Part shown: positions 57,255-64,000 of the stretch, one piece after another
How positions within the stretch are numbered: the stretch's first letter is position 1
Layout: each line of letters opens with the position of its first letter
Origin: Hetaerina americana
Taxonomy: Eukaryota > Arthropoda > Insecta > Odonata > Calopterygidae
Assembly: GCA_022747635.1 (NCBI GenBank)
Contig: JAKTNV010000001.1
Location: 39,116,072 to 39,180,071 of the forward strand
Reading direction: 5' to 3'
Length of the DNA: 64,000 nucleotides
Translations under genes and position numbers: made by a program
Notes under the pieces: generated by a model
Told to the model about the DNA's origin: nothing
Seen by the model: the letters and a program-made list of their open reading frames with translations, nothing else
The model's database searches: none

Positions 57255-57705
57255 ACTAAGGTATTACTTAGAATCATAAATAAGAGGATGGAGAAGGTGA
57301 AAATGATTACTCAGGGGTAATCAGTTAGCGTTCAGGAAGAGGAGAGGCACGCGTGAAGCCGCAGCAATATGAAGACACTAATAGTGAGGGACGTAGAGTA
57401 TAAGCAGTAGGTATTCGTTTGTATCGTAGATTTCGAAATGTTCGGTACAGTGAATTGGGTAGAATTAATGAATGTATTTTTGAAAATGTGAGTAGAATGT
57501 ATAAACATTTGGAGAAAAGGTTGACAACCGAGGTAGGGGAAGGAAAGTGCTTGCTGGGCATGGGCTTGCTGGAGGTGGAATGTATGCTGAATGGGAGGAG
57601 GGTTGTTGTGGTGTAAGATCAGATTTTCATTTTGGTAAGACTAAAAAATAAAGCTTTAATTAATTTAAAACCTACCTAAAACGGTAGTCTGCCAAGTAAT
57701 ACGAG
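57255..57705 (+). pseudogene. Internally deleted LINE copy with 3' end
   Basis: It begins with gtattacttagaatcataaa, matching the RT start of the LINE at 31690. It continues with cacgcgtgaagccgcagcaa and gtatcgtagatttcgaaatg, then is deleted to the 3' region. It ends near acggtagtctgccaagtaat, which corresponds to ccggtagattacctaataat at the end of the copy at 31649-32945. It has several stops and frameshifts. Confidence 0.7.
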
Positions 57706-58902
57706 AAAAATGCCTAATTTTAATGACTCTAATATATTGTGGAAAAATTATGGATTCGAGGCATGCCCAACCGAGGCAAGAAAGTTATTTTCTTTGAAAA
57801 TGTCTATGATAAGTTAGAATTAGATGTGAACTAAATATTCTACTATTTATAGCCAACATTGTTAATATGGACGTAGTTGGTAATTGAAATCTGCGAGTAT
57901 TAAGTCGACTCAGCATTCCTTGAGCATTGTTATCATCGCAGCAAACTTCATTATATTGTGTCGTAAAAATTTCATTCTTATTAACCTCTTGTGTTCTTTT
58001 AATCTCATATCTATTAACATCTTATTGTAACCCGCCAAACCATTTTTGAAATAATTTGAAAAGCGGTTTTCCAAATGTTTTTAAACATAGGATAGCTGTT
58101 CTTAACACCTGGTCGTTTATAAACATGCTAAATACTTGGGAAGAATTAAAAGTAGTGCATGCAGAACGTTATAGAAAAAAATCACCTGGAAATTGCGCGT
58201 TGCCATGGGAAGGTCTTTGGGTGGTAGTACTAGCAAAAATATTTTTTCCTACCGAACGACTCTGATATTCCATAGGGCAGATCAAATGATTCCGAAGGGC
58301 GAGTTTGGCCTATTTTCAGGATCAGGATCCCAAAGTTTGAATTAAGACCTAAAATAACAACATTAAATGCCACCAAAAATTTGGCAATGGGGAATTTAGG
58401 AGTTAGGACACAATACATCATCAATCGTTGAAGTATGATTCGGTAGAATACTTTAATGATTTTTTTCGACATTCATAAGAGTGATGTGGAAGAATAATAT
58501 GAGATAGTATAAAGTAATTGGAAAATATTAACTTTTAAATGCAAAATATACCATTTTGATTTCTTTCATATGCCTTTTATATGTGTTCCCATCCCTCTTT
58601 CTTATATGCATCTATATCCATGTATACGTTGTACTGAAAAATTACGACGATTTATACTCACTCGTATATGTGAAGCTATTTCTTCGTCTTTATTTAATTT
58701 ATTAATTGATTAAAAGTACTGTAATAAATTTTAACGTATTGCTCGTTAAATATTCCACGGTATAATCATATTCATGACTAACTATACCTCTGCCAACATG
58801 GTAGCATTTAACGAAAAACATTTTTCTGTGGCTTTGGTAACAAAAAGCGAAAATCAATAAAAAAGGTATTTGGTTGGGCACTCAAAGCTACTGTCCATAA
58901 AG
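57706..58902. other. AT-rich non-coding stretch
   Basis: Nothing recognised. Confidence 0.45.
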
Positions 58903-59179
58903 TAGAAGCAGTATAAGATTAAGGGGAAATTACCATCAGCTGAGGTCATTTGCGCCATTACGGATGGTTGGGAAAGGAGGAAGGATGGTAGGAAACCCGG
59001 CGTCTGATCTTAACGGAAGTCGCAAAGGGGTCCGCAGTTTAACTTCGCTTTTACTCAAAGTTCCTCAAGTAGGGATCGAGATACCAATGAAAAATATCTG
59101 CCGCATCTAGGATTCGAACTCGAACCCTCTTGGTGGGAAGCTAGTACGTTAGCTAGCAAAATCCACCATCCCAATCCCC
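58903..59179 (-). mobile_element. tRNA-derived SINE, copy 3 (decayed)
   Basis: Plus-strand words gctgaggtcatttgcgccat, aaacccggcgtc, aaaggggtccgcag and agtagggatcgagatacc, in the same order as copy 1. The head on the minus strand reads gggattgggatggtggattt from 59179. Box B is changed to gagttcgaatcct. It has an internal deletion relative to copies 1 and 2. The flanking repeat is only weakly recognisable (ctactgtccat and tgattgtcatg). Confidence 0.75.
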
Positions 59180-59739
59180 TGATTGTCATGACATAATGCA
59201 AAATAAGAAAGCATAGTAATTTAAAATTAGTTTATGCCGTTTCCCACTGAAATCTGATGATTTTTGAATGAGGAATGTATTTTCCCTCAGAGGGTGTCTT
59301 CCTTATCTCTATATTAACTTAAGAGAAAATATTAAAATGAAGCTGGGATGAAATCCAGGAAATATAGCTGTTGGGTTAGATGATTCTGGTATCCATATTT
59401 GCCAAGTATTATTTACTTTTTAATTCGCTTTAATTCAGGAAATCCATTGAAATTCAAACGCATAAAAATATGATTAATTGAAAAGAAGTTATAGGTAAAT
59501 TCAATCGTTCATGTTGTTTCCATTAATATTCAATTAATTTAATTTTGGTATGCAGAATTCCGGCTCATCACCTTTTACGTAGCTACCCCTATGAATTAAA
59601 TGCTTGGTCTAGAGATAATTACATCTGAATCACAGTAATTAAATATTTTTGGAAAACCCTTCCCAATTAGTATGAGTTCTTTTACACTGAGATATAATTT
59701 TTTTATTGAAGATATATAAAGCATGCTTACACGCATAAT
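59180..59739. other. AT-rich non-coding stretch
   Basis: Nothing recognised. Confidence 0.4.
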
Positions 59740-60360
59740 CTTGTTTCTTGTGCATAGTACATCTCCTCTTGAACGCGCCTTCTTGGTCTTCCTCTTATCA
59801 GCCCATTCTCGTTCGCTTCCGTTCTATACCAACCTTTCTTATTTCCCTCATTCAATCTGCACATCACCTCGTCCCTGCTCAATACGTACTCCCTCACCGT
59901 TCCCCTCTTCTTGCTTTAGCTCGTCAAAGTCAAAACCTCTCTCACATTCCCCTTTCCCGCCACTTTTATCCCTTTCCCTGCTATCACTATGCTGCTCCCT
60001 CGCCTTATTCACTCTTTCCATCCAAAGCCCTTCTCCTTCCTCACACTCCCCCCTCAGACCGTCCTTTTCTGGTACTTCATCACGAATTCTCCACCGCTAG
60101 CCTTCATCGCCTTTCTTCTCGCTCCACAACCAATCACCCACTCCCATCACAAACATATCCTCCTTACCCTGCGCTCTTTCTCACTCATTCCATTCCTCGC
60201 ACCCCAGCTCACTACTTTTCACTTCCTCCTCCTCCTCAGACCATTCGTCTTCTTCTTCACCCCTCTGCTTTCATTACACCGCAACTTCCCCCTCCATTCC
60301 TGGTTTTTCGGCCTCGTTGGTCTCCCCCTCCCGTCTTTTCCCATTCCTTCTAACTGACTT
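59740..60360. other. Pyrimidine-rich tract
   Basis: C/T-rich plus strand throughout. Three overlapping frames of 120-200 codons are compositional. Confidence 0.5.
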
Positions 60361-62379
60361 CGGCCGTTTATTCGACATCCGCTCAACAGTCTTGTCAACT
60401 CAACCACGTAGTGTGATCGTCGGTTCTTCTAGCTCTGGGTTAATTACATCCATCCAGAATTTTTTGAAAAAAAGCTTCGAGTTTGGGCTGATTATTTAAT
60501 GCACCATGTGTTTTTCGTTAGTTTCACTCAAATATTGGGTATTTTTTGCGACTCAGAAACAGTAAATTTCTCATAAAAAGTCTACATCATAAGGGATGAG
60601 CATAATCATTTTGCTCTTTCCAGAAAGTTAAAATAACCGGCATTTATAGTTGAAACGTATCTCTATAAAAAAGTTTTTTGTTTTGAATTCACCGAGAATT
60701 CCTTTTATTCCTTTACTTTATTATTTATTTAATGGGCTTCTCACGATATGACTGCGTTTACGTTCTCAAATAGGTACTCGTAGAATGCCTATTTGAATGA
60801 CATGCCATTCCAGTGTGATACTTTTTCGCGTTTCGCTTCCTTGGTTAGGCCGTTGTCGTTTCGCTTAGTTTCATTAGACAAATGTACACGTATTCTTTCA
60901 GTTGAAATAAATGAACTTTTTATAACGGATTCACATTAATGAAATAAAAGCAGTTTTTCTTTATAGTGAATTATATATACCATATTTTCCTCCATTATTG
61001 GGATTTTCTAATATGTGAATAAGGTATATATTTATTTCAATAGCGGTTATCCTGCGTGGTGAAACCAATTTCGTCTCCTCTTGTATGTCTTTATCTTGTG
61101 TAGTCCATGCTTGGTAGTTCTAATTTTTAATAGATCGTTTTCAGAGAATTTAAGCCGTTTGACGCATGTTAGAATTTTTGTTGATGTGCTCGTTAACTCG
61201 ACTAATCTCTACATCCACAAGGAACAATTTCAGTATCTGGTTATATAATGGTCTCGAATGCACCCTGGTCATCAGAATTGTATGCTATGATATTATTTCA
61301 TTACAACCGACTGTGCCTGGGAAATTGCATTCACGTAAGTCTGGGGACATTTCTTTATGTGAACGCCCTGCCCTGTATTTCAGGGTGTCCTTCGTTCTCT
61401 TCCGAAGCCCTCGTCTAAGTCTTTATCACTATGCGTCTGGACGGCCCGGCCTACTAGACGCCATTCTGGTGTATAGTTCCCAACACTCACCACCTGGTCC
61501 TCTCTCCATTGTCCGCCCGCTGCCCTAGATGACGTCTCTCATGCCGACTTCTCTAAGCTGCAGGCAGTTATTCGCCCCAACATATTTTCTTTGGGGAAAA
61601 CCTCGCCCCTTCCATCTGCTCCATCTTCTTACGTTCCCTCCAAATTATTATTCTCGCTTTCCCTTACTCTCATTTGTTCCAGACGAATTTTGCCCATGCA
61701 CCACTCTCAGGGAATTTTTTCATCCCTAAAACGAAGAAATTATCGATTGCTATGCCACAGTTAAGAATATTTAGTGGCTTGACTTTAAATCTATTGGCTA
61801 CTAATCTCAATAAATATATGTATCATTACTTATGTCAACTAAAAATTTGAATCGAGTCGTGTTTATTTTTTCCGAAATGGAGTCACTTTTCAAAAAGTAG
61901 GATCACTACAAATACAAGTAAAATTCGCGCATTATTTATTAAGCGTATGAATGACTTATCTAAGTGCGTGATCTCATATTCATGTGTTTAGGAGAATTGG
62001 CTCTGATTACCTACCTAGCCAATTAATTTGGTAACCTAGTGTTTTCGAGTGATTTGAAATATAGGTTTGAAGGATCAGGTTGTGAAAAATAGCGACCAGT
62101 GATCACTGAGTGATATCACCCAGGGAGGATGTTTCTTATACTCTTAGGCATCAGCGTTGATGAGTCCACTATCCCACAGAAGAGATCATTTTCATCCATC
62201 TTCCTTACGTTTCAAAGCAATATTTTTCATATAATTTCTGTTCGAACTTGCCAAAAGGTCTCCGCATGTATATTTAAAAAATACTTAATTACTATTTTTG
62301 TAGAAAATTTGATTCAAATTTGATAGACTCTTTGGATAATTGGAAAAGAAATCCAATTGATAGAAATCTGAAATTCTTT
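60361..62379. other. Non-coding stretch
   Basis: No exon or repeat recognised. 61320-61730 is somewhat GC-richer with C/T runs, but unassigned. Confidence 0.4.
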
Positions 62380-62600
62380 TAATCCACCTCCCGTAACACA
62401 GCTTTGGTTGCAAATAACATATCTTAGCTCCACCCAAGCTATGTGATTTTTTAGGTACCAGGTCTTCCTGGGGAACCATAACCGGCACAGGGAAAGGAAC
62501 TGGCCCCCCTACCCTGATGTGTGAATTTTCACACGCTGTATAGGGCTTACTACTGGGTGATCTCTACCATCACCTACTAAACCGACCTTCGGGTTGATTA
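62380..62600. repeat. Possible decayed interspersed repeat
   Basis: GC-richer block with phrases such as ggaactggcccccctaccct, ctaccatcacctactaaacc and gaccttcgggttgattac in AT-rich surroundings, reminiscent of a retroelement leader. There is no TSD or conserved box. Confidence 0.2.
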
Positions 62601-64000
62601 CTGTGTTTATGGTTTTTATGGTTATCTTAATTAACACTATTGTTTTCAAATTTAAACTGCTCATCATTAAATCAAGATTAAGTTCTAAGATTTTATTTTA
62701 TGAGACGAATTACCCAGGTATCCCTTGAGTGGTCGACTGTGCCGTACCCGTCTTTTTTTAATCATATTTTCCTAAGCTAAATAATTAATAGAATTACCAT
62801 TCTCTAAATAAGTATGGTAAACACTTTTAAATAAATGAATAAATGATATCTGCTAAAATTTTCAATAGTTGATAGTATTTGGCTTTTAATTTGAGCATAT
62901 ATTTAGTTAATAATTGTACAAAAAATTTAATCATTTACTCCAGACAGAAGAAAATTAATGTAACTTTGATATCTCATGCTCAGCATTTAAATGAATTAAA
63001 TAATGTGACGTGGTATATTTGTACATTTATTAGGTTTTAACTGTCTGTGCTGCTGAAATTTAACTATGCATTATTTTGCACAACCCTTCTAAATCTTGAC
63101 TTTTTCAGTGAACAATTAGAAAAGTGAAAATCATCTGCTACTATTGGTAGCTTAAGAGCATGCCTCATTTGTGACGAAGTTGTTCTATTTACTCTCACTA
63201 GTTCATTTGGTCTTACAGGTAATCGCAGGATTAGTTAACCCAAAAATGGAAACTTCTAGTGCAGCCAGTTTAAAAATTAATTTGTGAATGTATTTGACAG
63301 TAGTTGAGGAAAAAAAGTTAATGCACTACAATAAACTTATTAATTTCTTAAATAGTTTTTGAATACAATTTTACTTAGACCTGATTTGATATATCTATAC
63401 ATTGAAAAATATACACGAATTAAACTTGAATCAATGAGTGGAGAATAAAATAAATATATTTGACCATTATATGAATGATGGGTTACTGCTATTTATAAAA
63501 ATGAATAAAATAGAAGATTAACTTTGCATAGATTCTAATTTTACATTACTTAATACAATAATGCAATACTTTTTATATCACTATATAAAATCAACGGTCT
63601 GATGTAATTCGGTAATACGGAATCAATATTTTACCTAAGCTTGGTATTGTTTGGCAGTAAAATATCATTTTATAATTAGACAAATGTATAATCGACGGCA
63701 TCATGTAATTATCGATATAATTAGTGGGACTGCAATTTTAAAATCAATTTTCCTTAACTAATCTTCTCAACCGAAAGAAAATTGAGTAGAAAAATTATGC
63801 GATGAAATGCATTTTTATTGGCATCTCTTAAAGTTTTAAAATATTTTATGCATCGCGCACGAGTATTCATAAAATGTACCCTTAAAGGTTTTGTTTTAAA
63901 CGAATTCGAAGCGTTGTAACTGAGCAATCTTGCCTCGTTTCTTTCGGTTTTTACAAAATGTCGTTTAGCGGTCGTAAAAAAAGACCTCTCCCGCTCCCTT
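62601..64000. other. AT-rich non-coding stretch
   Basis: Nothing recognised to the end of the window; very AT-rich. Confidence 0.45.

Noticed and set aside
59723..60357. Three overlapping plus-strand frames of 120-200 codons
   Set aside because: Same pyrimidine-tract artefact.
1..64000. CRISPR arrays, bacterial operons, ribosome binding sites, phage or plasmid features
   Set aside because: None seen. The repeats are eukaryotic transposons and microsatellites, and no prokaryotic gene organisation is present.

Overview
The window looks like a stretch of an animal nuclear genome, most likely an arthropod and probably an insect. The evidence is a low gene density, an AT-rich background, introns-worth of unannotatable sequence, three Tc1/mariner elements, one non-LTR retrotransposon (LINE) family in many decayed copies, a tRNA-derived SINE family, and palindromic retroelements carrying hammerhead-ribozyme motifs. 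I cannot name the species. No complete protein-coding gene is visible. Three short segments have the look of exons (14850-14995 plus, 27126-27186 plus, 45813-45977 minus), so the window may lie in introns of one or more large genes.

Layout. 1-5960 is AT-rich sequence with a purine-to-pyrimidine switch at 2640-3690 and half of a hairpin retroelement at about 4154-4245. A decayed mariner fills 5965-7225, and a complete SINE with a 13-bp target-site duplication (TSD) lies at 7950-8255. 8270-27000 is mostly featureless, with purine/pyrimidine tracts (10700-11600, 14270-14640, 17690-18560), a possible signal-peptide exon at 14850, and a small palindromic element with a 12-bp TSD at 16873-17014. 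27126-27186 is a possible mini-exon, followed by a hammerhead-bearing palindromic element at 27736-27931. 29600-32945 is a LINE graveyard broken by a truncated mariner. A SINE lies at 36208-36535 and LINE fragments of both strands at 37615-38800. A minus-strand LINE at 41600-42980 is interrupted by a second hammerhead-bearing palindromic element at 42536-42740. A possible minus-strand exon lies at 45813-45977. The 5' part of a LINE is at 46980-48560, with a different, 213-bp palindrome at 48709-48921. A full-length but broken mariner is at 51326-52613. Strongly polarised purine/pyrimidine DNA occupies 54950-56930, followed by a LINE fragment (57255-57705), a SINE (58903-59179), a pyrimidine tract (59740-60360), and AT-rich sequence to the end.

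Most interesting system. At least four insertions (4154, 16873, 27736, 42536) belong to one non-autonomous family: a short unique tail followed by a nearly perfect palindrome. In the two best copies the palindrome centre encodes a type I hammerhead ribozyme: a CUGAUGA core, a short stem II, a GAAA (or GAAG) box, a very short self-complementary stem III and a UC cleavage site. Three copies have clean 12-13 bp TSDs. This matches the known association of small dimer-forming hammerheads with Penelope-like retroelements, but here the unit is a tiny inverted-repeat retroposon with no visible protein. A second palindrome family (48709-48921 and half copy 32970-33112) has a similar GAAA plus self-complementary box. 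That the two families are related is an inference.

All coordinates and motifs were read by eye; family assignments of protein relics come from recognising motifs, not from searches.
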